From: Diphasiastrum complanatum
Taxonomy: Eukaryota > Streptophyta > Lycopodiopsida > Lycopodiales > Lycopodiaceae
Assembly: GCA_029204225.1 (NCBI GenBank)
Contig: CM055097.1
Span: forward strand, 33,356,804-33,420,803
Reading direction: 5' to 3'
DNA: 64,000 bases
Position numbers and translations under genes: made by a program. Under the pieces are notes generated by a model, which was not told the DNA's origin, did no database searches, and saw only the letters and a list, made by a program, of their open reading frames with translations. Shown here piece after piece: positions 35,494 to 46,403 of the stretch; positions within the stretch are counted from its first letter, which is position 1, and each line of letters starts with the position of its first letter.

Positions 35494-36065
35494 TTTCAAT
35501 AAAGTGCAGGAAAAGAAGTGCATCACATCTGAAAAGAATAGGCATGTAAGTTTGGTATCCGTTGGTGGCATCGCTCATCATGATTTGGCTCTTGTTTTGC
35601 AGTGCTGGATATTAACAGTATTAACGAAGTGCTGACTTGAGGAAGCTTGAAGCTCTAAAAAATGGCCATTCACTTCCCTATACAGGTCTGGCGAGTCTAG
35701 CCATTTACGGTTATTCAAGCTCATGCTGTAAGGTTAAACTATGCAGTTGCAAAGCATGTTTTTGAACTTTTATTCGCAATCTATTTTCGTTCCATTCTGA
35801 GTTTTGACTATTTGTCTATTGATTGCCAAAGAGGTCGCTAATGTCCATGGCCTGTCCCCATATGGTGCTTCCACGCCTTCCGAAGAAGATGCAAATTTTA
35901 CCACGCAAATTACTCGTACCGCCCCAGTCTAGGGTTGTATCCACACAACTGTGGCGGTTCTCTGTAATGAATAGCAATGTATCCCTGCTTGAGAAGCAAG
36001 CATTCTCCTCTCTTAACCTTTCAAATCCCTTATATCAGAGGCTTCAGGAAGAAGGGTTAAAAGAT
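35494..36065 (+). repeat. right arm of 570-bp inverted duplication
   Basis: Matches 31207-31777 in reverse complement over its full length with scattered differences. The arms are separated by about 3.7 kb. This arm belongs to the intact RH47 gene: upstream region, leader and 5' coding sequence. Confidence 0.93.
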
Positions 36066-37403
36066 GCAACTGATGTTCAAGTTTCGGCGATTCCTACTCT
36101 TTTAAAAGGCCATGATGCAGCTTTGCAGTCTTATACCGGATCGGGAAAAACGCTCGCATATTTACTGCCGATATTGTCAAAAATTGGGCCCCTGAAAGAG
36201 CATTCTCTTGCCCTGGAAGAGAATATCACGAAAGGTGGAGTGGAGGCTGTTGTCGTGGCTCCTTCTAGAGAGTTGGCAATGCAGATTGTGAGAGAAGCAG
36301 AAAGGATTTTAGGGCCACAGCACAGGAAGGCAGTGCAGCAGCTCATAGGGGGTGCTAATCAGAAAAGGCAAGAGGAGGCTCTCAAGAAGAACAAGCCTCT
36401 GATAGTGGTGGGAACACCCGGAAGAATCTCAGAAGTTAGCCGGGCAGGAAAGTTGCATACTCACGCCTGTCGATTCTTAGTCTTAGATGAAGCAGACCAG
36501 CTTCTGTCTTCCAAGTACCGAGATGATATGCGAAGGATCTTAGAGCATGTTGGACAGCGAAGGACCTATGTGGAAGACGCACAGGGTTCTCAAAGCTTGC
36601 CACTCGGTCAGGAGTTAGTGCTCAATACTCACCCAGACCAAATGGAAAATTTAGCAAAGAAAAAACTGTCTACTAAAGTTCAGCGACAGACCATACTAGT
36701 CTCTGCTACCATGCCCCCGGCAGTCCTTAGTGCTGCATCAGAGTGGGGCCACAAGCCTCTTCTTATTAGGGCAACCGTAACTGAAGATGTCGATACAGAA
36801 ATCAAGCAGGCCAGAGAAAACGCTGATTTGGAGGTGCAGAACAGTGCTGCCAACATTCGGGGTGTGCGAGACAGCTTACCTCCCAACTTACAACATTTTT
36901 ATATGCTGGCTCCTGTTCAGCACAGAGTTGATGCCTTACGAAAATGCATTCGTGCCTTAGATGCACGATCAGTGATTGTCTTCATGAATTTTTCGCGACG
37001 ACTGAAAGATACGGTGTTCAAATTAGACGCAAGGGGAATAACTGCAGGCTCTTTGCATGGAGAGCTTGGAAAATTGGAAAGAGCAAATATATTGTCAGCA
37101 TTCAGAAGCAAAAAGTTGAGAGTGCTTGTTATCAGCGAACTGGGAGCAAGGGGCTTGGATATTCCTGAGTGTGATCTTGTTGTAAATTTAGAACTTCCCA
37201 CAGATGGAACACACTATGCTCACCGAGGGGGCAGAACAGGTCGGCTTGGTAGGAAGGGCACTGTTATTTCTATTTGTGAGCAGCGTGAGGAATTTGTGTT
37301 CAAAAAATTTGAGCAGCAACTTGGTATCTCTATTCAGAGATGTGAAATCTCAGAGGGGAAATTTCTTTTGTATGATAAAGTGCTCACTTCAAACTATGGC
37401 TGA
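35841..37403 (+). CDS. RH47: DEAD-box ATP-dependent RNA helicase 47-like, organellar
   Basis: A single-exon frame of 520 codons from ATG at 35841 (a second ATG at 35847). Motifs in order: Q-motif Gln at 80 (TDVQVSAIPT), motif I TGSGKT 99-104, Ia PSRELA 141-146, Ib GTPGR 191-195, II DEAD 216-219, III SAT 288-290, IV VFMNFS 380-385, V ARGLDI 436-441 and VI HRGGRTGR 461-468. All residues needed for ATP binding, hydrolysis and RNA unwinding are present. SYTGSGKTLAYLLPIL, GGAN-x-x-RQEEALKKNKP and ELPTD-x-x-HYAHR match the plant RH47 (ISE1-type) mitochondrial helicases. The first ~42 residues contain no acidic residue and many Arg/Lys, as expected of a mitochondrial presequence. The segment between motifs II and III (about 240-280) is the least conserved. 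The coding region is intact. Its 5' end is duplicated in inverted orientation at 31207-31777, and its 3' flank is duplicated at 46137-46323. Confidence 0.95.
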   Translation: MSMACPHMVLPRLPKKMQILPRKLLVPPQSRVVSTQLWRFSVMNSNVSLLEKQAFSSLNLSNPLYQRLQEEGLKDATDVQVSAIPTLLKGHDAALQSYTGSGKTLAYLLPILSKIGPLKEHSLALEENITKGGVEAVVVAPSRELAMQIVREAERILGPQHRKAVQQLIGGANQKRQEEALKKNKPLIVVGTPGRISEVSRAGKLHTHACRFLVLDEADQLLSSKYRDDMRRILEHVGQRRTYVEDAQGSQSLPLGQELVLNTHPDQMENLAKKKLSTKVQRQTILVSATMPPAVLSAASEWGHKPLLIRATVTEDVDTEIKQARENADLEVQNSAANIRGVRDSLPPNLQHFYMLAPVQHRVDALRKCIRALDARSVIVFMNFSRRLKDTVFKLDARGITAGSLHGELGKLERANILSAFRSKKLRVLVISELGARGLDIPECDLVVNLELPTDGTHYAHRGGRTGRLGRKGTVISICEQREEFVFKKFEQQLGISIQRCEISEGKFLLYDKVLTSNYG

Positions 37404-37609
37404 TGTTAAGTCTATGATGCATACACCTTATTTGTGAAGTGTCAAAGAATTTTGGCTGCTGTCAATTTTTGTAGAAAATGCGTGCAGTTTCTACAAGCAT
37501 TTTATGTATGCTATTGAATTATCACCTTGAAATTTCACAATTTTTTTTTGCTCCTTCACCGTGTGGTATTAGCAATCCCTTCTTCAATCTGATACTAGAT
37601 TTTGTTTTT

Positions 37610-37807
37610 TTTGGAAGGTGACCTCTAATTCTGAATTTGATCCGGAATTATTCTTTAAAAGCTTCCTCTGGATTTTGTTGAGATCAGATAGGTTCACTTC
37701 AGCTAAAGTGGATGTGTTTTCATTTTGAATTTTGGAAGGTGGAAGTGAAAGCTAGAAGTTAAAGTTCCACGAGAACACAATATCATCTGACAAATGAGAA
37801 ACACGGG
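37610..37807 (+). repeat. helicase 3' flank, copy A of a dispersed direct repeat
   Basis: Shares AATTTGATCC-AAATTATTCT, AAAAGCTT-CCTCT and TTTGGAAGGTGGAAGTGA with 46137-46323 in the same order and orientation, about 75-80% similar by eye. The hAT gene and foldback region lie between the two copies. Confidence 0.8.
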
Positions 37808-37889
37808 CCCTATTTTGTAATGCCACATATTTCTTCTGTGTATTTGCACTTTAAAGTACATAATTAACTTGTGTGTTTTGACCAGACAT

Positions 37890-37995
37890 GAGGGTCTGGG
37901 CCCGCGTCCGACCCCCGGACGGGAGGTTGGACGCGTCCGGGGCCCAGAACGCGTCCGGGCCCCGCACACGTTTTTTTTTAAAAAAAAAAACAAAA
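37890..37995. repeat. GC-rich palindromic segment with T/A run
   Basis: Two GACGCGTCCGG/AACGCGTCCGG palindromes are followed by a run of T then A. A similar arrangement (T run, A run, GGACGCGTCCGC) occurs at 45850-45900 in the opposite order. They may be subterminal parts of transposon ends around the hAT gene, but no terminal repeat or target duplication was found. Confidence 0.4.
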
Positions 37996-38056
37996 CCACG
38001 CGGGCCTGCGGACAGTCTGCAGAAGTTCCCGAGACAGAGAGAGGGCGGAAGAGGGA

Positions 38057-38077
38057 GAGAGAGAGAGAGAGTGGGAG

Positions 38078-38137
<60 letters not shown>

Positions 38138-38401
38138 TGTTTGTGTGTGTGTGTGTGTGAAAATTGTGTGTGTGTGACTTTTCTATTGTTGATTTGTGTG
38201 CATACAGTTGTGTGTGTGTGGTGATCTGTGTGTGAGAGAGAGAGAGGAAGAGACAGAGAGTGTGAGGGACGGAGAGAGAGGATTTGTGTGTGTGCACAGT
38301 GTGTGTGTGAGTTTAGGATTTAGGTTTAAGGGTGCTTGGGTTTGGGGGTTAGGGTTTAGGGTGGGAGAGAGAGCTTGGATTTCCGTGCTTCTATGTGTGT
38401 G

Positions 38402-38480
<79 letters not shown>
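38057..38480. repeat. (GA)n/(GT)n microsatellite field upstream of hAT gene
   Basis: Two GA tracts (38085-38134 and 38423-38480) and GT tracts (38137-38158, 38393-38422) flank a stretch with TTTAGGG-like words (38320-38360). The second GA tract runs straight into the apparent ATG of the transposase at 38480. Confidence 0.9.
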
Positions 38481-38484
<4 letters not shown>

Positions 38485-41400
38485 CGGTCGTCCCATTTGA
38501 AATGAGGTGGAGGTGATGCTTGACAAAAAGTGGTGTTGCCCTTTTTGTCGAAAGCAGTTCACAGGGAACGCCTCTCGGGTTCGAGCACATCTGGGGGGGT
38601 TGCGAGTCCGACCCACGGGGGGACGCTACGAGATCGGCATTTGTATGGTCATCCCCGTTGCGAAGAGGGCTCGCATTATCGAGACATATTCTGAGACAGC
38701 TGCTGAGCCCAGCGAGCCGTCCACAGATGTCGCAGACTCTATTTCTACTGGTGCACCCACTGCCATCGCCCCTGCCACTAGTACACCCACCGCCCCCACC
38801 GTCGCATTTGCACCCGCCACCGCCGCTGCATCCGCACCCGCCCCCGCCCCCGCCGCCGCCTCCGCCTCCTCCTCTGCCAGTACTCCCCATAGATCCAAAG
38901 CCTCCACTGCTGCACCTACGCACGCCTCTGCCATCACTGTCAGATCTGCACGGCCCGTCCACATCCTTCGCTTCCACACCTGCACCTATGCCATCACCTC
39001 CAGATCCGCATCATCCATCCGCATCCTCCCAGCCATCCACATCCCGAGGCATCAGACAGATGTCCATGCCGGGATCTTTCAGAGAGGGGCAGCACAGAGA
39101 GGCCACCAGGACCATAGCACAGATGTTCTATGACCTGAACCTCTCCTTTATCATGGCATCATCCCGCATCTTTCGAGGGGCTATCTCGAAAGTTGCAGTC
39201 TGCGGGCCCGGCTACACACCACCCACAACCGACGCACTACGAGGCCCTTTGCTCCAGGACCGGGTTGCATTAGTCAGAGAGGGACTGGTTGCACGGCACG
39301 AGGCTTGGGATAGATACGGCTGTTCCATCATGGCTGATGGGTGGATTGATCGTCGTAGACGTTCACTCATCAACGTGATTGTTTCCAGTTGTTATGGTTC
39401 CATGTTCTTGCGCAGCATCGACGCCTCCAAGGCAGGGAGAGTGCATTTGGCCGAGTACATTTACGGCATCATTCGCGCGGCGATAAAGGAGGTTGGGCCA
39501 CAACGCGTTGTCCAGGTATAATATTCTTTCATTAGTTGCTTGCTCATTTGCTGCTTGATGTTGATACAATAGTTCTGCGTAGTTTTCGATTGATTGCAAT
39601 GTGTTTCCGAGCTGTGAACTGATCGTGTGAACGTATCGCAAAAGGTTGTGACGGACAATGCATCCAACTGCTGCGTTATGGGGGAGCTTCTTATGGCAGA
39701 CTACCCCTCCATTGTCTGGACTCCATGTGCCGCACACTCACTGGAGCTCCTCCTGCATTCCATCGGGCGCCTGCCTTGGGTCAGTGACATTCTCACGAGG
39801 GCACTTGTGGTTGTGGACTTCGTCACACGCAAGCACAGCATGACGACCCTTTTTCGCACAGTCAGCAGGTAAGCTGCCACTTATTTTTTGGCTCGTTCAA
39901 GATGCTCCTTTTTTTTGCTCGTTTCATGTGTGCCTCTCATTTCGTTTGTCAATGCAGGCTCGACTTGAAGAAGCCCGCTCGCACCCGCTTCGCCTACCAG
40001 TTCATCATGCTTGGGCGGCTACACAAGCTCAAGGGTGAATTGCGGCACATGGCCACTTCAGCAGAGTTCACCGCCATGGACCTATCCACGACCCCAGAGG
40101 GCTTGGCCTTCCACGAGATCCTCTTCATGGAGCCTTTCTGGGTGGATATGCAGCAGCTGATGGACGTCATGCGCCCCATCTACTCTGTTCTGAGGCTCGT
40201 TGATCGCGAGGGGTGCACGATGGGCCTCATTTACGAGTTCATGGACCACATAGGCGAGTCTCTCCAGCGTTTGGAGCTGGACCCTGCCAGGTATAACTTT
40301 TTTCCGTCTCACCATCCTTACTTCCATTTCGCACTCTATTTCGTCCTGCTGCCGCAACACGATGGTATGTAACTGTTGTCTCCACGTGGTTTGGTCCACA
40401 GTTTGGAGCCTATCAGGCGCTTGTGGCAACGGCGATGGGATAAGTTTCATCGGCCCATTCACAGTGTGGCCCACATACTGCATCCGCTGTTTCAGAGCGA
40501 GAGGCAGTACGACGATGCAGACCTGCTTGCGGACTGGTTCACATACATCTGCCTCCTCAGCAGCGACACTGGGTTCCGTAGCAGGCTCGAGGTGCAGAGG
40601 CTCGGTTACAGGTAAACACTTGATCTATCGTACGCTGTCGTTCGTTCAATTTCCCTACGCGGGCTCAAGTGTACTCAAGCATATCGTTGCTCAACTGCAG
40701 GCACTCTCTGGGGCTGTTCGGCGAGGACCTTGCACGTGTCCGAGAGAACAGGCTCTTGCCTGTATCATGGTGGGAGAGCTACGGCGCCGGATAGCCAGAC
40801 GTGAGGACGCTCGCGCTCCGAGTCCTTTCACAGGTATGTTGTCTGATCTCATTTATCCAACCAGTTTTTGCATTTTCTCTACAAGGTCGGTACTCACTCG
40901 AGTTGTTGCCAATTAATGCAGAACTGTTCTGCTTGCGTGTGCGAGCAGAACTGGTCAACGTTCAGCCTTGTTCACACGAACAGGCGGAACCGTCTGACGA
41001 CGGAGCAGTGCAATGACCTGGTGTACTGCAACACCAACACCAGAGTGGTTCGACCATCACGGAGAGCATGAGAGCGCACGCACCCTGCTACTGCAGGTAT
41101 ATTTCGTTGCTCTGTCATTTTGCTTTCGTATTGGTTTAAGACATTCAGTTTAATGCCCTCATGGTTGCTTCGGCTATTCTCACGAATGATTGACTTGTGC
41201 AGGTCAATCCCGACGAGTGCCTGGTTGCAGCGGCAGATCATGAGCTTGAGCCAGAGGTTGATCTAGACGATGCCGCTCGGCGTGCTCTGCGGGGTGAGCC
41301 TGACGATGATGCCGATGCCGATGAGACCACCACCCTCCCTGTTGACGTTCCATTGCCCTCCTCTGATGATGAGCCCACATATGATTCAGACGAGACGGTC

Positions 41401-41781
41401 GACCTAGCAGGGGATTGTCCACGTGCCCCACCCAGTACCCTCGCATCACGCCCCCTTTCAGATGATGGCTGGTCAGAGTTTGCGAGGGAGACAGAGGCTG
41501 CTGCCCAGAGACAGATAGTGCAGAGACAACTCAGAGCATCACAGGCAGATAGTTCTTTCCAGAGACCCCCCCGTGGCAGAGGGAGACCCCCAGGCAGGAG
41601 TGTACCACAGAGGGTTCCTTCCGGTAGACCCAGAGGCAGGCTAGCCAAGAGGGGACGCACTGATGATGTTTCTAGTCGTCTCTTGGCAGGCGTTGGCCCA
41701 GACTTAGAGGAGTCCCATATGCCTCCAGACTCCCAGCTAGACTTTGTATTTGACCCCCCTGCAGATGCATTTGGCACGTAG
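38480..41781 (+). pseudogene. hAT transposase (BED, DUF659, hAT dimerisation), multi-exon
   Basis: Inferred exons: 38480-39515, 39645-39868, 39958-40290, 40402-40611, 40701-40833, 40922-41096, 41203-41781, all with GT-AG borders. Exon 1 encodes a BED zinc finger (WCCPFCRKQFTG, RVRAHLGG). A low-complexity linker follows, then the DUF659 catalytic region in a different frame (CSIMADGWIDRRRRSLINV, FLRSIDASK). Exon 2 has VTDNASNCC and WTPCAAHSLEL, exon 3 RTRFAYQFIMLGRL, exon 4 the linker helices. Exon 5 has RLLPVSWWESYG and exon 6 NWSTFSLVHTNRRNRL from the C-terminal hAT dimerisation domain. The last exon encodes an acidic then Arg/Pro/Gly-rich tail. Lesions: TGA at 38498 six codons after ATG, a frame change between BED and DUF659, TAG at 40792 just before PDVRTLAL, and a frame problem near 41045. 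It is GC-rich compared with its surroundings. It transposes by cut-and-paste if intact; this copy is not. Confidence 0.92.
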
Positions 41782-41969
41782 AGGGATGATTTTTTTAGCA
41801 CATACTTGTAGATACTGATACACACTTTAACATCATGTACAGTGGCATCAGATGAGATGTATATATTTTTTTACAGTATATTTGTGTCATGGCTAATTTA
41901 TCGTGGTTGCTTACAAATGATTAGCTCTGTGAAATTTGAATGGTTAGTCAGAAATGGTTTGCACCGTGC

Positions 41970-41974
<5 letters not shown>
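41782..41974. other. hAT gene 3' flank
   Basis: AT-rich; no terminal inverted repeat recognised. Confidence 0.4.

Positions 41975-42050
<76 letters not shown>
41975..42050. repeat. (GA)n microsatellite
   Basis: About 38 GA units. Confidence 0.95.
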
Positions 42051-42053
<3 letters not shown>

Positions 42054-42289
42054 AACACATCTGCATCTCATTCATAACATATGCATCATGTTCAACCATT
42101 TAACCTAAACCCACAACCCCACAGCCATAACCATCAAAACAAGCCACAAGCATAATCATCATAACCACATCCATAAACATCATCAACCCCACCCACGTCC
42201 TCATTGTGTCGTAGGCATTGCACCACAGGTATGTGCAGATTCAACATCAAAGCTGCACTTGTGCAGCATACACTTAAACCTGCGTAGAA

Positions 42290-43040
42290 TGTATTAATGG
42301 TCCAGGAATACAGTCCACTGGTTCGTGGAGCGGGTACGTACCCAAGGGACCGAGCCTGGCCCGATTCGGGCATCGTCCGATCAAAATGGTCATTTGACAG
42401 GTTAGAAACACAATTAGGTCAGTCGAAATGGACTAGTTTTGCAGCTATCCGTCCGGCGGTCCCGTTCTCCAAACGGGATCCGTTTCACGTGTCATCCGTT
42501 TCGGCCAGCAGACAACCTCGATAGGAACCTGTGGGAGCAGACGGGACGAGGACTGGACGGTAGGCCTAGTACGTCCTTCCGAAGTTTAGGGTCAAAACAG
42601 GGCTTCGGGGACACTTTGTCGGGATGGGATCTGAAAACATTCGGAATTGACAAAATGGTCTAGGAATACAATCAAACAATTCGTGGCCCCGATACTATCT
42701 CAAGGGGCCGAGCCTGGTTCGATTCAGGTGTCGTCCGGTCAAAATGGCCGTTCGACGGGGCAGAAACGCAATAAGGTCACGTGAAATGGACTAGTTTTGC
42801 AGGTCTCTGTCCGACGGCCCGGTTTCCCCAAACAGGCTTCGTTTCGGGTGCCGTCCGTTTCGGCCGACCGACCACCTCACCAGGAACCTATGGGAGCAGA
42901 CAGGACGAGGAACGGACGGACGACCTGTAGTGAATGAAACAGTTTTGCATGAGTAATTGGTAAGTCGTAGAAGTTCAACTGGAGGAAAACCGATCACATC
43001 ATACAAGAGACAGTACTGTGTAGAACGTGGGGACATAGGT
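42290..43040 (+). repeat. satellite-like units, family S1, two tandem copies
   Basis: Unit 1 (about 42290-42655) and unit 2 (42656-42930, with continuation to 43040) share AGGGACCGAGCCTGG-type, TCAAAATGG and GAAATGGACTAGTTTTGCA. They also share a GTTTCGG/TTTCGGCC block and GGGAGCAGACGGGACGAGG. A third copy is at 44858-45375. The units are rich in CG dinucleotides. Confidence 0.9.
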
Positions 43041-43076
43041 AGCTATACCTCTTGCAGGATGGTCGGTCATGTGGTC

Positions 43077-44470
43077 CCCTATAGTGAATGGCATAGTTCT
43101 GTTGACCATTCACTCTTCTGGTGTCCATTAACTTCTGGAGTTCAAAATTGTGAACAACAGTTTTTCCACAGCTGTTTTCATCAAGCCATGGAATTGAGGA
43201 CGCAAACCACACAAGCCTATCAAAACGCACAAAAGTGCGGACCTATTGTATGCTTTAGGGCCAACGGCTAGCAAACAAACGGCGAAAAGAAGGACATCAA
43301 ATACACTGTTGGGCAAGACTCTTTTGATGATGAAGAGTACAAGCCTTCAGCTAGTCAGGAAGAAAGTTCGATCTCTTCCATAACTGTCGAGTGCGACAGA
43401 CGTACTGAAGCTGCTTGGTTACTGACGGGGATGGTGTAAGTGAAAGCCAATTAGAGTGGGTTTTTCAATCTGTACAGAGTTTAGGGTTGAATTATGTTGG
43501 CTTTATACTATTTTATGGTTTAGGTTTTGGCTTCACTGCCCGTTTCTTGAACTCGGACACCCAACGAAGCAGTATATACCAAGCAATGTTCACTACCCTT
43601 CCATCTGGACATTTGGCCAGGAAGCCTTGCAAGAAAGCAATGGTCAACAATGTCTTTCCAGTGCATGCAGACAAAAGGAGTGGTTGCGTCGCCCTTACGT
43701 ACTCCCGGATTTTACCACGCCATTAATTGCTCCGTTTTCGACTCCATGTCAAATGTTTTTTGGTGAGCCTTCAGAGACAACACCCATTGGTTTTTGATCA
43801 GTGGATCAGAAACCACTGGGTGCTGTCTCTATCGGCTCACCAAAAACGTTTCACGTGGAGTCGAAAATAGAGCAATTGGTGATGTGGCAAGATTCCGGAA
43901 CACGTACTGGCATCAAAACCACTTCGACCATCTCCATGCACTGGAAAGACATTGTTGACCATTGCTTTTTTACAAAGCTTCGTGGCCAAACATCCAAATG
44001 AAAGGGTACTGATCATTGTCTGATCTATGCTGCTTCCTTGGGTGTCTGAGTTCAAGAAGTGGCTATTGAAGCCCATAAAATTTTCTTTCAAACTGTATTC
44101 TTACTGCAAAACATGTTGTAACTGGCTTTCACTCACACCGTCCCTGTCATATACCAAGCAACTTCAATACTTATGGCACACTTCAGACTTATGGAAGAGC
44201 TGGAACTTTCTCCCTGGCTAACTGAAGGCCTGTACTCCTCGTCATGATCAGAATCTTGCTCAACAAGTATCCTTGGTATCCTCCTTCTGGTCGTTTGTTT
44301 CCCAAACCCTATACCCTAAACCGAATAAAAGGCCAACATTTTGGCGCGTTTTGAGGTGTTTGTGTGGTGTGCGTCCTCGATTCCATAGCGCGATGAAAAC
44401 AACTGCAACAAAACTGCTGCTAACAGTGGTGAATGGTCGTCAGAACCGTGCCATTCACTACAGGGAGTGA
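43077..44470. mobile_element. foldback-type inverted repeat, arms about 700 bp
   Basis: The arms 43077-43797 and 43803-44470 are reverse complements along almost their whole length with a loop of only a few bases (centre CCCATTGGTTTTTGATCAGTGGATCAGAAACCACTGGG split near 43800). Matched blocks from the outer edge inward: GCCATTCACTA, GTCCTC-ATTCCAT and AACTCAGACACCCAA. Differences are frequent (perhaps 20%), so the structure is old. No transposase is encoded. It lies between S1 satellite units. Confidence 0.88.
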
Positions 44471-44544
44471 ATGGTAACCAGAAGAGTGGATGGTCATCAT
44501 AACTGTGTTGTTCACTACCGGGAACCAGAAGACCTACTGTATGG

Positions 44545-44690
44545 ATCGACGACGAGGGACCCTTTTCCGGACCATGGCCAGTTGTTTTGCGGTGAAGTTA
44601 ATTCCAATCCGTTGCGTTTCCTCACCCTCGCCAGCTCGGGTAGGGGGGAGTAGGTCCGAGGACTGTGAGGGCACATAGCTGCAGCTCCGG
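44545..44690 (-). repeat. second copy of the RIGIN-type ORF segment
   Basis: Matches 16950-17075 (ACCATGGCCAGTTGTTTTGC and GTTAATTCCAATCCG). On the minus strand the frame reads EETQRIGINFTAKQLAMVRK before diverging. Confidence 0.75.
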
Positions 44691-44857
44691 TAGTCGTCCC
44701 ATTATCTCTCGTTGGCTCTCGTGAAATCATGCTTCTAGCTTCCGTTCGTTGTGTCAGAGGACATCTACTAGGACATGCTCTGACTAGTTGCCCATGTGAC
44801 GTTGTACCACTCCAAACCCTAAATCTATCTCATCACATAGGCCATGGTACTGTGTAG

Positions 44858-45375
44858 AATGCATCAATGGTCCGGGAACAAAGTCTTCATGTTCGTGATC
44901 CCGATATGAACCCAAGGGATCGAGCCTGGCTCGATTCGGGTATCGTTCGGTCAAAATGGCCCTTCGACTGGAGCGAAGCGCAATTAGGTCAAGCGAAATG
45001 GACTAGTTTTGCAACTCTCCGTCCGATGGTCTCGTTTCTCCAAATAGGATCCGTTTCGGGTGCTGTCTATTTCGGCCAGTGAACAACCTTGATATGAACT
45101 TGTGGGAACAAACAAGAAGAGGAAACGACCGACGGTCGGCCCACAACGTCCGTCCGAAGTTCGACGTTAAACAGGGCTTCAGGGACACTTTGTCCGCTCG
45201 GGAGCTGAAAACTGGGAGATGTTTCGGAGCCCCCTTGTTGGTACGCAAAATTTCGACATCATATTGTAGCGTGTTGAAGTAGTGCCATAACTAATAAGCA
45301 AGCTGTTGAAGTTCATCCGGGAAGAAACCGATCTCATCAACCGAGTCACAGTAGTGTATAGCTTGTCACTCTTCT
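44858..45375 (+). repeat. satellite family S1, third copy
   Basis: Contains AAATGGACTAGTTTTGCAAC, a TCCGTTTCGGGTGCTGTC block and the trailing GAAGTTCATCC-GGAAGAAACCGATC segment. That last segment also ends the copy at 42960-43010. Confidence 0.88.
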
Positions 45376-45665
45376 GGTGAGCCCTAATTTTTCCCAGAAA
45401 CTTTTGGTCTCGAGAGCTTGTCACTCTTCTGGTGAGCGTTCACCTCTCCCCAATCCTCTGGCGAGCACTCACTTCTTTGAGACAGTCACTGATGCACCCT
45501 AAACCCTAAACCAGTAATATGTTTGCCATACAAACCATCATCTTCACTCGAAACCACTCTCAGATCTTTTTTTGCCGCTTTTTTGGAGCTTAGTTCCCAA
45601 TGAAGACTCGTAATAATTTATGAACTGCTCATTAGCCATGGTTGTTTAGTAATATCTCAGTTATG

Positions 45666-45858
45666 AGAGGCATGGCCCAATGGTTAGGTCTGTTGCAAAT
45701 TCTTTTGGTACTGTTTTCTTATTTTTTAGTAGGAGAGGGCAGGTGGGTGCCAGACAACCTCTGATAATTAATTCCAGGGGAAAAACAGGGGCCATAAATT
45801 GTTTTTATTTTGCTTTTGGGATGGGGGACAGTGTAGGCAGGTGCCTGTATTTTTTTTT
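45666..45858 (+). mobile_element. possible tRNA-derived SINE
   Basis: GGCATGGCCCAATGGTTAGG contains a perfect polymerase III A-box match (TGGCCCAATGG). About 190 bases later the segment ends in a run of about 12 T. I do not find a convincing B box (GGTTCGANNCC), and no target duplication is evident. Confidence 0.25.
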
Positions 45859-46136
45859 TTTGAAAAAAAACGGAGGCGGACGCGTCCGCGTCTGCCATCC
45901 GCTTCCTTAGGTTTTGACTTGGGTACAAATTGTGATGAAAGATTTAAGTCACAAAACGATTGACTAAACCAACACCTAGTCTTAGGAACAACATAACCAT
46001 CAGCTTTTTCACAATAAGCAAGATAAAACAATGCAAAGTAAAATTAAAAAACAAACGACAAAAAAAGCAAAAACGAGTTTCAGTTCAGAAATAACAAGTT
46101 TAAATTTCTACTAAGAGTTTATGTAAGTGTAAGTTT

Positions 46137-46323
46137 TTAAAAGGTTACTTCTGATTCTAAATTTGATCCAAAATTATTCTCTAAAAGCTTGCCTCTATTC
46201 ATATTAGATGAGTTCACTTTAGTTAAATTGGATGTGTTTCTATCTTGCTATTTGGAAGGTGGAAGTGATAGAAGCTAAACCTCCACAAGAACAAATATCA
46301 TTTGAGAAAAGAAAAACACGGGT
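46137..46323 (+). repeat. copy B of the helicase 3' flank repeat
   Basis: Diverged direct copy of 37610-37807. Next to it, 45990-46075 and 46322-46403 are also similar to each other (AAGATAAAACAATGCAAA- and AACAAACGACAA-type text). Confidence 0.75.
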
Positions 46324-46403
46324 CAGCTTCTTGACAACGAGCAAAATAAAACAATGCAAAACAAATGAACAAACAAACGACAACAAGAGCAAATGCAAGT
46401 TTA

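Noticed and set aside
38320-38365. TTTAGGG-like words, also CCCTAAACCCTAAACC near 45497, as interstitial telomere repeats
   Set aside because: Only one to three degenerate units; too short to be more than chance or minor slippage.
38624-38985. Long Ala-, Pro- or Gly-rich open frames on both strands
   Set aside because: They are alternative readings of one low-complexity linker between the BED and DUF659 parts of the hAT gene.
42355-44950. GGTTCGATTC/GGCTCGATTC words in S1 units resembling a polymerase III B box or tRNA T arm
   Set aside because: There is no matching A box at the right distance, no cloverleaf can be drawn, and the final CC of the B box is absent.
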